64,000 nt of DNA from Ypsolopha sequella (Eukaryota > Arthropoda > Insecta > Lepidoptera > Ypsolophidae). Positions 1-10,328 of the stretch are shown here, piece after piece. A program made the position numbers and the translations under genes. Below the pieces are notes generated by a model. The model searched no databases, was not told where the DNA came from, and saw only the letters and a list, made by a program, of their open reading frames with translations. The stretch's first letter is position 1. Every line of letters starts with the position of its first letter. The stretch lies in contig OW204001.1 of NCBI GenBank assembly GCA_934047225.1, positions 8,974,201 through 9,038,200 on the forward strand, given 5' to 3'.

Positions 1-469
1 GTAGAATACGATAAGCTAAGTGTCGTCATTCTAAATCCAAGATGGCGATCAAAATTTCCTTAACCACCTCCATGACATGGATATCAAATGAAAGGGCATT
101 AGCAGAGTACATGGCATTATTTTAATTCAATTTTGCGGACGCCCCAAGATTGCGGCTTAAATTCAAGCTATTTGAAAACAAATAATTCAGTATAATTATA
201 TTCAATCAGTTTCCGCCATCTAAACTTATTTTATTCATTTTAGTTCATGGCTTAAATAAAGGATTGTTTTAAAAAAAATTTTTGCAATTGTATTAGAAAA
301 TCGTATTCATTTGACAGCTTTAAATGTACGTTTTCAATGGGATTCCACAGGCAAAGCGCTAGGCGCTAGCATAGGTCCGGCCAGTAAATACTAAGCTACG
401 GCTATGTCAAACTTAATTTTTTTTGTGTACTCCAATTTTCCTTCTGATTTTCTCCAATACCTCACTTTT

Positions 470-1036
470 TTTAGGGTTCCGTAGTCAACAACAAGGAACC
501 CTTATAGTTTCACCATGTCCGTCTCTCTGTTTCTCTTTTTGTCTGTCCGCGGCTTAGCTTAGAGACTATTAGTACTAGAAAGCTGTAATTTGGTGTGGGG
601 TGTCGTTGGATAGGTAATTTAAAAATATTTAGGGTGCGGGAAGACCATTTTTCGATCCAGGGTTCCATTTGCGAAATATTAAGCTTAAAAGTGTTATTTT
701 TTGTTAGAGTCAAGTGTCCCCTCCCCCCCCTGCCAGCGAAACGGTTGTATTTGGAGACGTGAAAAAAATCACGGCAGTTGTATACATAACGAAATTAAAA
801 GGAAAACTATCACAGCTAAGTAGGCTTTACAAGTTAACGAGTACAGATCGCGCCAAACTTTTAGTCCCCTTTAAACACGGGGAGCGATTCGAATCAGCAG
901 GAACAAAAGTATGGGCCGTTCTTGGGAAGAGCAACTTCCAAGCGTACTAGAAGTTTGGCGCGATCTGCATTATTATAGATAATGGTACGGAACCCTTTGT
1001 GCGTGAGTCTGACTCGCACTCGGCTGGTTTTTTTTA
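470..1036 (+). mobile_element. GGGTTCCGTA-family element E1, inserted in R6
   Basis: It begins 'ttttttagggttccgtag', is followed by a TCCGTCTC/TCTGTCCG pyrimidine tract, and ends with 'ggtacggaaccc', a GAGTCTGACTCGCAC segment and 'ggctggtttttttt'. The ends are inverted with respect to the GGGTTCCGTA motif. It has no ORF and looks non-autonomous. This family is very common in moths and butterflies in my experience, but I cannot assign a superfamily. A 17-bp perfect inverted repeat lies inside it (844-860 and 951-967). Confidence 0.65.
844..967. repeat. Nested 124-bp palindrome-ended segment inside E1
   Basis: The sequence 'cagatcgcgccaaactt' at 844-860 is matched exactly by its reverse complement at 951-967, and pairing continues for a few more bases with one mismatch. 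The copy in unit 2 has the same arms at 7764-7780 and 7871-7887. It may be a small MITE nested in E1 or a hairpin belonging to E1. Other GGGTTCCGTA elements in the window (32502-32839, 3247-4078) lack it, which favours nesting. Confidence 0.5.
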
Positions 1037-1305
1037 ACTTCATCTTATTACCTGTATTCCAATAATTTCTTACTATTATTATTATGTTATTCATTTTTAA
1101 TATGCGGTTTTTCGGGAATAAATTAACACCATTATAAGAGCAACCTGATACGGCACACAAAGACATAATTCTAAGAAATCAATCGAAAATCAAAAAAAAC
1201 TACGAAAACACCATAACTAAAATGACAGATTTTCATGGCCGGATCGATAATGCGCCATTTCCAGGGATAATTTTCCAGTGTGGATCCCTATTGCTATGGC
1301 TATTA

Positions 1306-1549
1306 AATAGCATATCATATGCAATAGGAGCATATTAAACAAACAATTTGGTTATGTTATCAAACCAATACCTGCGTGCCAACTCGCATCACCGACTGAA
1401 ACATCTTTCCTTGTTGTCTCGCACTTTAATCCATTGAGGGCTGAGGTAAAGCTTAGTACGCTCAAACCTTCGGGACCACATATCACCAGTACATCAAGAA
1501 ATTTATAATCATGTTTATAAACAATTACAAAACTGCCTCTTCTCTCCAG
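1306..1549 (+). other. Intron upstream of carboxypeptidase exon A1
   Basis: It ends in the pyrimidine-rich acceptor 'ctgcctcttctctccag'. A block at 1367-1465 starting 'ccaatacctgcgtgccaac' is repeated at 2693-2793, 8474-8572 and 9772-9872. The 65 bp before the acceptor also align with the intron before exons B1/B2. The reverse strand is open through this block, but the frame is shared only in part between A and B, so I do not call a gene. Confidence 0.6.
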
Positions 1550-1840
1550 GCGATCAAAAGATCCAGCGACCACACTTACAAAGTCGGCAGCACAAAGGAT
1601 CTTATGTACTATGCAGCAGGAACCAGTATTGATTGGAGCTACGGAGATGCAAAAATACCATACTCCTTTATAATTGAGCTTAGAGATAAAACTTATAAGT
1701 TTCTTCTTCCTAAAGAGGAAATCATCGGCACGTCTATAGATGTGATGAATAGCGTGTTTGGTTTGTTGGACTTTGTTGACAATAAGTGTGAAAGCAGTTT
1801 TTCATGCACTTCATGTATGAGTCTTGGATCGGTATCATGA
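1550..1840 (+). CDS. Carboxypeptidase A-like (M14) terminal exon A1
   Basis: This is the last exon of a secreted zinc carboxypeptidase, the digestive exopeptidase family of the insect midgut. It starts after 'ctctccag' in phase 0 and encodes 96 residues from AIKRSSDH to a TGA stop. It aligns with the C-terminal third of carboxypeptidase A. The tyrosine equivalent to bovine Tyr248 lies in 'DLMYYAAG', the S1' residue equivalent to 255 is Ile in 'SIDWSYGDAK' (A-type rather than B-type specificity), and the catalytic Glu270 equivalent is in 'IIELRD'. The 'FLLPKEEI' segment is also typical. The zinc ligands and substrate Arg would be on upstream exons, which are not in the window. The tail has an extra cysteine cluster (CTSC). 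Residues differ from A2 at only about five positions. Confidence 0.85.
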   Translation, partial: AIKRSSDHTYKVGSTKDLMYYAAGTSIDWSYGDAKIPYSFIIELRDKTYKFLLPKEEIIGTSIDVMNSVFGLLDFVDNKCESSFSCTSCMSLGSVS

Positions 1841-1952
1841 TAAAACATTCGATAACTGTGTTGAAACAGAAAACCTCCTCAGGGGGAAAAATTACTAATA
1901 AACAAATTAAGTGATTCAAATGTCATCTACTTTTAGATTCCAAAATGATAAT

Positions 1953-1958
1953 AATAAA
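1953..1958 (+). promoter_or_regulatory. Poly(A) signal AATAAA after exon A1
   Basis: A canonical hexamer 113 bp after the stop codon. The equivalent position after A2 (9070-9075) and B2 (11999-12004) also carries AATAAA; after B1 the aligned site reads TATAAA. Confidence 0.6.
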
Positions 1959-1979
1959 GTGTTAGTATGCAAAGTCTTT

Positions 1980-3246
1980 TATATTATTGTTATTAACCAA
2001 CAGGAGGTTTACAATTCGACTGTATTTTTGTGGGTCTTTACTCCATAACTCCGTCACTTCTGGACAAATTTGAATGATTCTTTTTTTGTTTGGAAAAGTG
2101 TGCTTCCAGGTAGGTCTCATTGTCAGTTAAGAAATGCTTTGATGAAGGTCGTCAGAGATAGGCAGTGGAACTCTTCAGAAAATGACAGCATGCCACTCGA
2201 GACTGCAGCAAGCGCTTTGTACTAAGATGTTTATTGCAGGGTATTACTTGAAAATTCTTATTTTTCCACCTTACCTTTGATCCTGGCCTCATAAGCTTAT
2301 AACTAGAGGGGGCTAACTTCTAGATAACAGTTTGGAGATTAAACAATTTACTGAATGCTTTACGAGCAATTTACGAATGCAGTTTTGTTTCTTTTAAAAA
2401 ATAAAGGAATGTTTCCTTTTAGTAAAATGAGCTAACTAAAGGATTTATGGTAGTTCCCCTCCAGGGCCCTTGAATTTTTTCCACCCTGTATATTGGTACT
2501 ATAGAAGATTTTGCCTGACTAGTTTCAATGTTATCGTACTACTGCTTCTTTAAAAGCAAACAGGATTACATGATGGTTCTCCGTTTGGCACTGCGCTTCA
2601 CATGACCGGTCTTACTTTTTCTTGATACACTAGTGATACGCGGTCCCAAAAACAAACTGGAGTATACTCTGTATAGGAAGTTGACCCACACCAACCAATA
2701 CCTGCGTGCCAACTCTCATCACCACCCGAAACATCTTTCCTCATTACCTCCCACTTTAATCAATAAAGGGCTGAAGGTAAAGCTCAGTGTGCTCCAGCTG
2801 AAATAAATAATGAAATAATGTAATTTATTATCAGAAATAAGGATCCCACGTTAATATTTTTCGGACGTCAGTAAATCAATCAACAATTTCAGTTAAAAAA
2901 GGATCACCGCACTCCTACCAGTAGTACATTTTGAAACACGCAAACGATCCCCAAGAGACAACTCAGAAAAACATTCAGAGAAACAAAAGAAAAAATAATT
3001 GTCCATTCATACATGCAAAATAGTACATTAGCCATGTTCGATTACTGTGTAAATGTGCCAAAATTCATAAAAACAAAATGAAATGCAAAAATAAAAATAT
3101 TTTATGACTTGATGCTAGTGCAAATTACCCACTGGTAAATACTTTTTAGCAAACCTCTCGAATTTGAAAAATGGTGACCAGGGTCTGATGATGGCACCTG
3201 AAGGTGGGTACGGAAAATTCTTGATGGATAATGGCTTGGCTCGATC
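1980..3246 (+). repeat. Downstream part of the duplication unit, no gene
   Basis: It aligns with 9100-10330. It contains repeat-like sequence ('ccataactccgtcacttctgg') and a second copy of the 'ccaatacctgcgtgccaac' block at 2693-2793. No exon with carboxypeptidase motifs (zinc site HxxE, substrate-binding Arg, HSYG) was seen on either strand. Confidence 0.5.
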
Positions 3247-4078
3247 TTTTTAGGGTTCCGTACCTAAAAGGTACAAAAGGAACCTTTATGATGAGACTCC
3301 GTTGTCCGTCCGTCCGGCCGTCCGTCCGTATGTCACAGTTATGAACTTTAGCACCGTTAAAGATAAAGACATGAAATTTGGTAGAAATGTAGCATTATAT
3401 GCCCACATATCACGGTGTAAAAAAAATATATAAAAATTTGAAATCAAAACAAAAGTGCGAAAAATAAAAAAATATTATCTTAAAAATACAATATGGGTAT
3501 TAAATTGTAGATATTAAAAAGTTAATTGTAAAAATATATACTTTTACTACATTTACGGGCACTGGTTTCGAGAAATCTTTAAAAAACCACAAAAATATGT
3601 ATGTCCCCCCCTCCCCTTATCTCCCAAACTAGTAGACCGAAAAATATGAAAAAATATTGGTTATAGATTGTAACTGGCCAATTACAGGAACAATATAGTA
3701 ATTTAAAAAAAATCGAGCACAAATGATAAATATAAAAAAATAAGCAAAATAAATGAACTTTTTTTTGAAATACAATATGGGTACCAAATTGTAGGTATTA
3801 AAAATGTAATTGTAAAAATATAAGTTTTATTATATTTAATTGCAATTATTTCGAGAAATGCTTAAAAAACCATTAAAAAATTTAGGTCCCCCCTTTATCT
3901 CCAAAACTAATGAACCGAAAAATATAAAAAAAAAATCACGGTAATGTGTTTATGTAAAGATTACAGGAAATATAAAGCGGTTAAGAAATTCACAAAAAAA
4001 AATTACAAAATTAAATTTATCATCCACAATACCTGACCCTCGGTACGAGAGTATGACTCGCACTTCTTTTTGGTTTTG
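3247..4078 (+). mobile_element. GGGTTCCGTA-family element E2
   Basis: It opens with 'tttttagggttccgtacc' and a (TCCG)n tract, and ends with a degenerate 'ggtacgag', 'gactcgcact', 'tggtttt' terminus. The interior holds two diverged copies of a segment around 'caatatgggtattaaattg' (about 3488 and 3774). It is longer than E1 and internally different. The homologous element in unit 2 (10329-10795) is truncated. Confidence 0.55.
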
Positions 4079-4339
4079 ACGCGAGCCACGTTCATGTTTC
4101 TGGACAGTCACCGATATGGGAAAGCGGTGCGCTTTCAAATAACTTTGTCACGGGTTTGTCCGCTCTTTAGGAAGTGTGAGATTTTGAAATTGAGGCAACT
4201 ATCCCACTGCGGCATCTATCGTGGAATTATGGCATAACAAATAATTCTTGTACACAGATGCACTTAAACTAATATTGTTATACTAAAACTCCATTTCAAA
4301 GAAAAAAAAATTGTGTTTACTTTATTTCCAAGAAGATCT

Positions 4340-4374
4340 CTTCAACGTAGGTGGAGCCGCGGGCAAAAGCTAGT
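4340..4374 (+). mobile_element. Helitron (Lep1-like) 3'-end fragment
   Basis: The sequence 'gccgcgggcaaaagctagt' is the characteristic 3' terminus of the lepidopteran Lep1 Helitron group, which ends in CTAG. Only the terminal stub is recognisable. Confidence 0.5.
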
Positions 4375-4496
4375 TAAATATAGAAGATAGATATGGGGCC
4401 AAAATATTAATAATAGAACTGACAAGCTTGACTAATAGACCCTACAAATCCTTTGTTATCATTAAATTTAATTATTTGAATGTTTTTATTTTTGAG

Positions 4497-4717
4497 TCAC
4501 AATTGACATGTCTGAAGTAAAACTAATTCATCAATATTATCCTTCAAAAGTGCTTTAGCCCGGTCAGGGAATGAGTTAAGTTTCTTTGTTGTAATTATTG
4601 GAAGGTTGGTAAAGAAACTCTCAAAAACTTCAGCTACTTCCTCGTTAGAATGTATTAATTTATCGTCAACTTTTAGGACAATATTATTATCGCGGATTAT
4701 AAATTTCGGAATTTATG
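4497..4717 (-). pseudogene. Fragment of a non-LTR retrotransposon ORF2
   Basis: An open reverse-strand frame of about 70 codons without a start methionine, ending TGA at 4497. It contains 'NEEVAEVFESFFTNL', the kind of sequence that links the endonuclease to the reverse transcriptase in LINE polyproteins. No RT motif is present, so it is a short dead fragment. Just downstream on the + strand (4740-4860) lies 'cttgctgaacggtgaagg', a common lepidopteran repeat, so this whole interval is transposon debris present in unit 1 only. Confidence 0.55.
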
Positions 4718-4984
4718 TGCATAGTATTTTGTCTTATTTACCACACTTGCTGAACGGTGAAGGAAAATATCGCAAGGAAACATGCATACCCTAAAAAGCG
4801 TGTATTCGACGTACGGCGATGTGCTCACCACCCGTCACGTTGGGACGTGATAATCGTCGGTGTAACGCGGGTGTTACTTGCATTTCACAGTTCACACTCG
4901 GAACAGTTCTGACACCCCTTCGAGGATTCATGTTGTGATGGTGTTTTTTAAAATTTTATATTTAAGGTCCAAGGTGGTTTTTAT

Positions 4985-5280
4985 AATAAACTTGTGACAA
5001 CCCATAACGACGACAGAAGTATTATTATTTAATTCTGTTACCTTTTTCCACACGTTCCGTTAAATTTACACCCGCGAATATTCAGTTTTTCTTAAAAACA
5101 AAATGTTTTAACAGTCTAAATTTGCAATTTCAGACATTGGATTACAAAAGCTTTAAATAACAAAATTAAATTCTAAAAAAGTTTGTTTGTAAGAAAACTG
5201 ATTATTCGCGAGTGTAAAGTTGATGGAACTTGTGACAAAATAATACTTCTGTCGTCGTTATTGGTTCCCACAAGTTTGTA
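4985..5280. repeat. Inverted duplication next to exon B1
   Basis: The segment 4985-5098 is an inverted copy of 5183-5280. The left arm keeps 'ggtaacagaattaaataat' in reverse, which the right arm has lost but the homologous place in unit 2 (about 11120) keeps. The inverted copy was therefore made before the right arm suffered its deletion. Unit 2 has only one arm. Confidence 0.6.
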
Positions 5281-5395
5281 TGAAGTTAGCTTTGGACCAT
5301 CTACCTTAATTATATTATAATCACGTTTTCCGTTGGGATCGCATATCACCAGTATATCAAGAAATGGTAAAGCCCTGTTTATAATCATTTACAAC

Positions 5396-5659
5396 TAGGG
5401 CTGCCAGGTGGTCGGGATTCGTCGGGAGTGTCCCGACATTTCATTTGATGTCCAGAGTCCCGACAAAATACAAGTTGTCCCGACAAATAACAAATAACAA
5501 CGATCGGCATGCAAAAAAATTTTGTTGTAATTACTTTAATTTTAATAATAAAAAATATTGTTTTGATTCGTAATATTTATTTGTCCCGACTATAATTGCA
5601 AAATCCCGACTTTTTGAAATTTTGCCCATATATTTTGGTTTTTCCATCTGTCAACCCTA
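5396..5659. mobile_element. hAT-like non-autonomous element in the intron before exon B1
   Basis: The ends are 'tagggctgccaggtgg' and, inverted, 'tagggttgacagatgg'. It is flanked by an 8-bp target duplication: TTTACAAC on the left and ATTACAAC on the right. The interior repeats 'gtcccgac' several times. Exons A1 and A2 have the uninterrupted 'caattacaaaactgcc' at the matching intron position, which is an empty site. Length is 264 bp. Confidence 0.8.
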
Positions 5660-5686
5660 ATTACAACCCTTGCCTCTTCTCTCCAG

Positions 5687-5959
5687 GCGATCAAAAAAAC
5701 CAGCAACCATATATACAAAGTCGGCAGCGCAAAGGATATTTTGTACTTTTCACCAGGAAACAGTATTGATTGGAGCTATGGAGAAGCAAAAATACCATAC
5801 TCCTTTGTATTTGAGCTAAGAGATAAAAATTATAACTTTTTGCTTCCTAAAGAGGAAATCGCCAGCACGTGTCAAGACGTGAAGGATGGTGTGTTTGGCT
5901 TGTTGGACTTTGTTGACATGTGTTCGGACAACAGTTCATGCACTTCTTGTAATAAGTAG
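5687..5959 (+). CDS. Carboxypeptidase A-like (M14) terminal exon B1
   Basis: Terminal exon of the second type. It begins in phase 0 after 'cttctctccag', just 27 bp beyond the hAT-like element, and runs 90 codons to TAG. The Tyr248 equivalent is in 'ILYFSPGN', Ile255 in 'SIDWSYGEAKIPYSF', and the catalytic Glu in 'FELRD'. 'FLLPKEEI' is conserved as 'FLLPKEEIAS'. It ends in a cysteine cluster (SCTSCNK). It differs from the A exons at about a third of positions in the second half, but keeps frame and active-site residues. I found no zinc-binding exon in the 3.8 kb separating it from A1. The alternatives are a pseudogene relic or an alternative last exon. Confidence 0.85.
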   Translation, partial: AIKKTSNHIYKVGSAKDILYFSPGNSIDWSYGEAKIPYSFVFELRDKNYNFLLPKEEIASTCQDVKDGVFGLLDFVDMCSDNSSCTSCNK

Positions 5960-6590
5960 TCTTGGATCAGTATCATGACAAAACATTTTGCAACTGTGTG
6001 TTATATTTGAAATAGAAAACCTTACGAGATGAAAAAATTACTTTTAGGGATATCATGTATTTGAAATATTTAAATACTTTTAGATTTTAAAATGAGAGTT
6101 ATAAAGTGGTATCATGCAAAGCCTTTTAATATTATTTTAATCATTAAAATATATTATTTAAGGAGGGCTTATCCCAATTTTGTCTCTTTCTGATTCATTT
6201 AATGTCTGAAAAAATAAATTTGTTAGATACATTCTTTCTGCAGATTTTTTTGCGGGTCAGAACGTTACACTTCACTCGATCGAAAAAAAATCCAAAACTT
6301 AGTCGATTTTACTTGTTTTCTACGTTTAATATAAAATTTACATTACCAAATCGTAGGAAAATTACAGGAACAGTAGTCGTAACAGCCACGGCTCAGAGTG
6401 CGCTATTTTAAACTATAATAAAAGATCATGCAGTTCAGTTCTACTTGATGCAAAACGAGGGCCCTTAACTTCATCTTTTAGATAGTTCGGTGAGTATGTC
6501 CGGGTCAAGTCTCGCCTTTGAATTATAATCTAGTATCCCCTAACCGATTTGGCTCACACGTTTGATTTTCGTGGCAAGTTAAATACAATA
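5960..6590 (+). other. 3' region of exon B1 and duplication-unit end
   Basis: It aligns with 11860-12375. The expected poly(A) position reads 'ttataaag' instead of 'aataaag'. Unit 2 carries about 100 bp (12176-12290) that unit 1 lacks. Homology between units stops at about 6455/12375. No gene. Confidence 0.5.
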
Positions 6591-7080
6591 TAATTGGTAA
6601 CAATGCATGATAAACTAAGTGACGTCATTTTAAGTTCAAAATAGCAGACGCGATTTATTATTTCTATACTAACCTGCTCAACATGGTTAGCAAAAATTTG
6701 GACTTGATGAGGAGAATACGATAAGCTAAGTGACTTCATTCTAAATCCAATATAGCAGACGCCCCAAGATGGTGATTTATTATTTCTATACCAACACTCT
6801 TTGACAAGGAGAATATGACGTCATTATTAATCCAATATGGCGGACGTCCAAAGGTGGAGATTTATTATTTACATATCAACCCCCTTGACATGGGTATAAA
6901 AATAGTATTTGATGAGTAGAATACGATAAGCTAAGTGTCGTCATTCTAAATCCAAGATGGCGATCAAAATTTCCTTAACCACCTCCATGACATGGATATC
7001 AAATGAAAGGGCATTAGCAGAGTACATGGCATTATTTTAATTCAATTTTGCGGACGCCCCAAGATTGCGGCTTAAATTCA
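6590..7080 (+). repeat. Degenerate tandem repeat, about 100-115 bp period, in R6
   Basis: Four successive units share 'gaatacgataagctaagtg', 'cgtcattctaaatccaa', 'tggcggacg', 'gatttattatttctata' and 'gacatgggtat', starting near 6598, 6711, 6809 and 6914. They form the left part of R6. Only the last unit and its continuation are visible at the window's left edge. Confidence 0.6.
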
Positions 7081-8290
7081 AGCTATTTGAAAACAAATAA
7101 TTCAGTATAATTATATTAATCAGTTTCCGCCATCTAAACTTATGTATTTTATTCATTTTAGTTCATGGCATAAAGGCTTGTTTTAAAAAAAGTTGTTGCA
7201 ATTGTGTTAGAAAATCGTATTCATTTGACAGCTTCAAACGTACGTTTTCAATGAGAATCCACAGGCAAAGCTAATCACAGATGGCGCTAGCATAGGTCCG
7301 GCCAGTAAATACTACGCTACGGCTATGTCACACTTCATTGTTGTGTGTGTACTCCCATTTTCCTTCTGATTTTCTCCAATACCTCGCGTTTTTTTAGGGT
7401 TCCGTAGTCAACAACAAGGAACCCTTATAGTTTCGCCATGTCCGTCTGTCCGTATCTCTTTTTGTCTGTCTGCGGCTTAGCTTTGGGACTATTAGTACTA
7501 GACAGCTGTAATTTGGTGTGGGGAGTCGTTAGATAGATAATTTAAAAATATTTGGGGTGCGAGAAGACCATTTTTAGATCCAGGGTTCCATTTGCGAAAT
7601 ATTAAGCTTAAAAGTGTCAATTTTTGTTAGAATCAAGTGTCCCCCCCCCCTGCCAGCGAAACGGCTGTATTTGGAGACGTGAAAAAAATCACGGCAGTAG
7701 TATACATAAAGAAATTAAAAGGAAAACTATCACAGCTAAGTAGGCTTTACAAGTTAACGAGTACAGATCGCGCCAAACTTTTAGTCCCCTTTAAACACGG
7801 GGAGTGATTCGAATCAGCAGGAACAAAATGATGGGCCGTTCTTTGGAAGAGCAACTTCCGAGCGTACTAGAAGTTTGGCGCGATCTGTATTATTATAGAT
7901 AATGGTACGGAAACCTTTGTGCGTGATTCCGACTCGCACTTGGCTGGTTTTTTTTTTACTTCATCTTACCTGTATTCCAATAATTTCTTACTATTATTAT
8001 TATGTTATTCAATTTTAATTTGCGGTTTTTTGGGAATAAATTAACACCATTATAAGAGCAACCTGATACGGCACACAAAGACATAATTCTAAGAAATCAA
8101 TCGAAAATCATAAAAAACTACGAAAAAACCATAATAATGTACTAAAATGACAGATTTTCATGGCCGGATTGATAATGCGCCATTTCCAGGGATAATTTTC
8201 CAGTATGGATCCCTGTTGCTATTGCTATTAAATAGCATATCATATGCAATAGGAGCATATCAAACAAACAATTTGGTTATTTTATCAAAC
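6914..8290 (+). mobile_element. Repeat R6 copy 2, interrupted by E3
   Basis: Nearly identical to copy 1 over its whole length, with the same inserted element at the same base (7390-7957). It continues with the shared 'ggatcccta' and 'aatagcatatcatatgcaa' segment to about 8290. It is part of the segmental duplication. Confidence 0.7.
7390..7957 (+). mobile_element. GGGTTCCGTA-family element E3 (duplicate of E1)
   Basis: Same insertion point and interior as E1, including the 17-bp internal palindrome arms. It differs by small indels and substitutions that arose after the block duplication. Confidence 0.65.
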
Positions 8291-8659
8291 ATTTCGATCA
8301 GTATTGATTTTTTAAAGTTATATAACAGTAATTTTTGTTACGCTTCATACATTATGCGTCTGGTTAGTTATTTACTTTTCTTTTTTCGGAGGCAAAAAGG
8401 ATAACTTTAGCACTGCGCTTCAAATGACAAGGCTTTGCCTTTTCTTGATGTACTTTTGATACGCGATCCCGACCAATACCTGCGTGCCAACTCGCATCAC
8501 CGACTGAAACATCTTTCCTTGTTGTCTCGCACTTTAATCCATTGAGGGCTGAAGGTAAAGCTTAGTACGCTCAAACCTTCGGGACCACATATCACTAGTA
8601 CATCAAGAAATTTATAATCATGTTTATAAACAATTACAAACACTGCCTCTTCTCTCCAG

Positions 8660-8950
8660 GCGATCAAAAAATCCAGCAACCACACTTACAAAGTCGGCAG
8701 CTCAAAGGATCTTTTGTACTATGCAGCAGGAACCAGTATTGATTGGAGCTACGGATATGCAAAAATACCATACTCCTTTATAATTGAGCTTAGAGATAAA
8801 ACTTATAAGTTTCTTCTTCCTAAAGAGGAAATCATCGGCACGTCTATAGATGTGATGAATAGCGTGTTTGGTTTGTTGGACTTTGTTGACAATAAGTGTG
8901 AGAGCAGTTTTTCATGCACTTCATGTATGAGTCTTGGATCGGTATCATGA
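8660..8950 (+). CDS. Carboxypeptidase A-like (M14) terminal exon A2
   Basis: Duplicate of A1: acceptor 'cttctctccag', phase 0, 96 codons to TGA. The Tyr, Ile255 and catalytic Glu (IIELRD) positions are intact. Differences from A1 include Lys for Arg and Asn for Asp near the start, Leu for Met before the Tyr pair, and Tyr for Asp in 'SYGYAK'. The region from the catalytic Glu to the stop appears unchanged at the protein level. Intact reading frames in all four exons argue that they are, or were until recently, translated. Confidence 0.85.
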   Translation, partial: AIKKSSNHTYKVGSSKDLLYYAAGTSIDWSYGYAKIPYSFIIELRDKTYKFLLPKEEIIGTSIDVMNSVFGLLDFVDNKCESSFSCTSCMSLGSVS

Positions 8951-9069
8951 TAAAACATTCGATAACTGTGTATTCTATTTGAAACAGAAAACCTCCTGAG
9001 GAGAAACATTACTAATAAACAAATTAAGTGATTCAAATGTCATCTACTTTTAGATTCCAAAATAATAAT

Positions 9070-9075
9070 AATAAA
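9070..9075 (+). promoter_or_regulatory. Poly(A) signal AATAAA after exon A2
   Basis: A canonical hexamer 120 bp after the stop codon, aligned with the signal after A1. Confidence 0.6.
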
Positions 9076-10328
9076 GTGTTATTATGCAAAGTCTTTTATC
9101 TTATTGTTATTAACCGACAGGAGGTTCACAATTCGACTGTATTTTCGTGGGTCTTTACTCCATAACTCCGTCACTTCTGGACAAATTTGAATGATTCTTA
9201 TTTTGTTTGGAAAAGTGTGCTTCCAGGTAGGTCTCGTTTTCAGTTAAATGCTCTGATGAAGGTCTTCAGAGATAGGCAGTGGAATTCCTCAGAAAATGAT
9301 AGCATTCTACTCGAGACTGCAGCAAGCGCTTTGTACTAGGATGTTTATTGCAGGGTATTACTTATAAATTGTTATTTTTCTACCTGACCTTTGATCCTGG
9401 CCTTATAAGCTTAGAACTAGAGAGCGCTAACTCCTAGAAAACAATTAGGAGATTAAACAATTTACTGAACGCTTAGCGAATTGTATATCATGCACCTGAT
9501 AAAATAGTTTTAAGATCGAAAGACTAACGTAACCTTCCCTAAAAAATGCGTGGTTTAGATTCTCAATTGAATATAAATTGCTACTATAGAAGATTTTACC
9601 TGACTAGTTTCACTGCTATCGTACTACTGCTTCTTTGGAGGCAAACAAGATTACATGATGGTTCTCTGTTTGGCAATGCGCTTCACAAGACCAGTCTTAC
9701 CTTTTCTTAATGCACTGGTGATACGCGGTCCCAAAAACAAACTGGAGTATACAGAAAACTAACCCACACCAACCAATACCTGCGTGCCAACTCGCATCAC
9801 TACCCGAAACATCTTTCCTTATTACCTCCCACTTTAATCAATAAAGGGCTTAAGGTAAAGCTCAGTGTGCTCCAGCTGAAATAAATAATGAAATAATGTA
9901 ATTTATTATCAGAGATAAGGATCCCACGTTAATATTTTTCTGACGTCAGTAAATCAATCAACAATTTCAGTTCTCAGTTCAAAAAGGATCGCCCCACTCC
10001 CACCAATATCACATTTTCAAACACGCAAACGATCCCCAAGAGCCGACTCAGAAAAACATTCAGAGAAACAAAAGAAAAAATTATTGTCAATTCATACATG
10101 CAAAATAGTACATTAGCCAGGTTCGATTACTGTGTTAATGTGCCAAAATTCATAAAAACAAAATGAAATGTAAAAATAAAAATATTTTATGACTTGATGC
10201 TAGGCTCAAATTAACCACTGGTAAATACTTTTACCCAACCCCTAGAATTTGAAAAATGGTGACCAGGGTCTGATGATGGCACCTGAAGGTGAATACAAAA
10301 AATTCTTGACGGACAACGGCTTGGCGCG

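Larger units (their letters stand above)
1..1305 (+). mobile_element. Repeat R6 copy 1, interrupted at 470-1036
   Basis: An old dispersed repeat with a recognisable order of blocks: a degenerate internal tandem motif around 'aagatggcg', then 'acagatggcgctagc', 'cggctatgtca', 'cacctgtattccaat', 'ggtctttcggga' and finally 'cagattttcatggcc'. Other copies are at 6914-8290, 12380-13050 and, reversed, 58575-59045. It starts left of the window. No coding capacity is seen, so the transposon class is unknown. In this copy and copy 2 a GGGTTCCGTA element sits inside it; copies 3 and 4 have the uninterrupted sequence. Confidence 0.7.
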
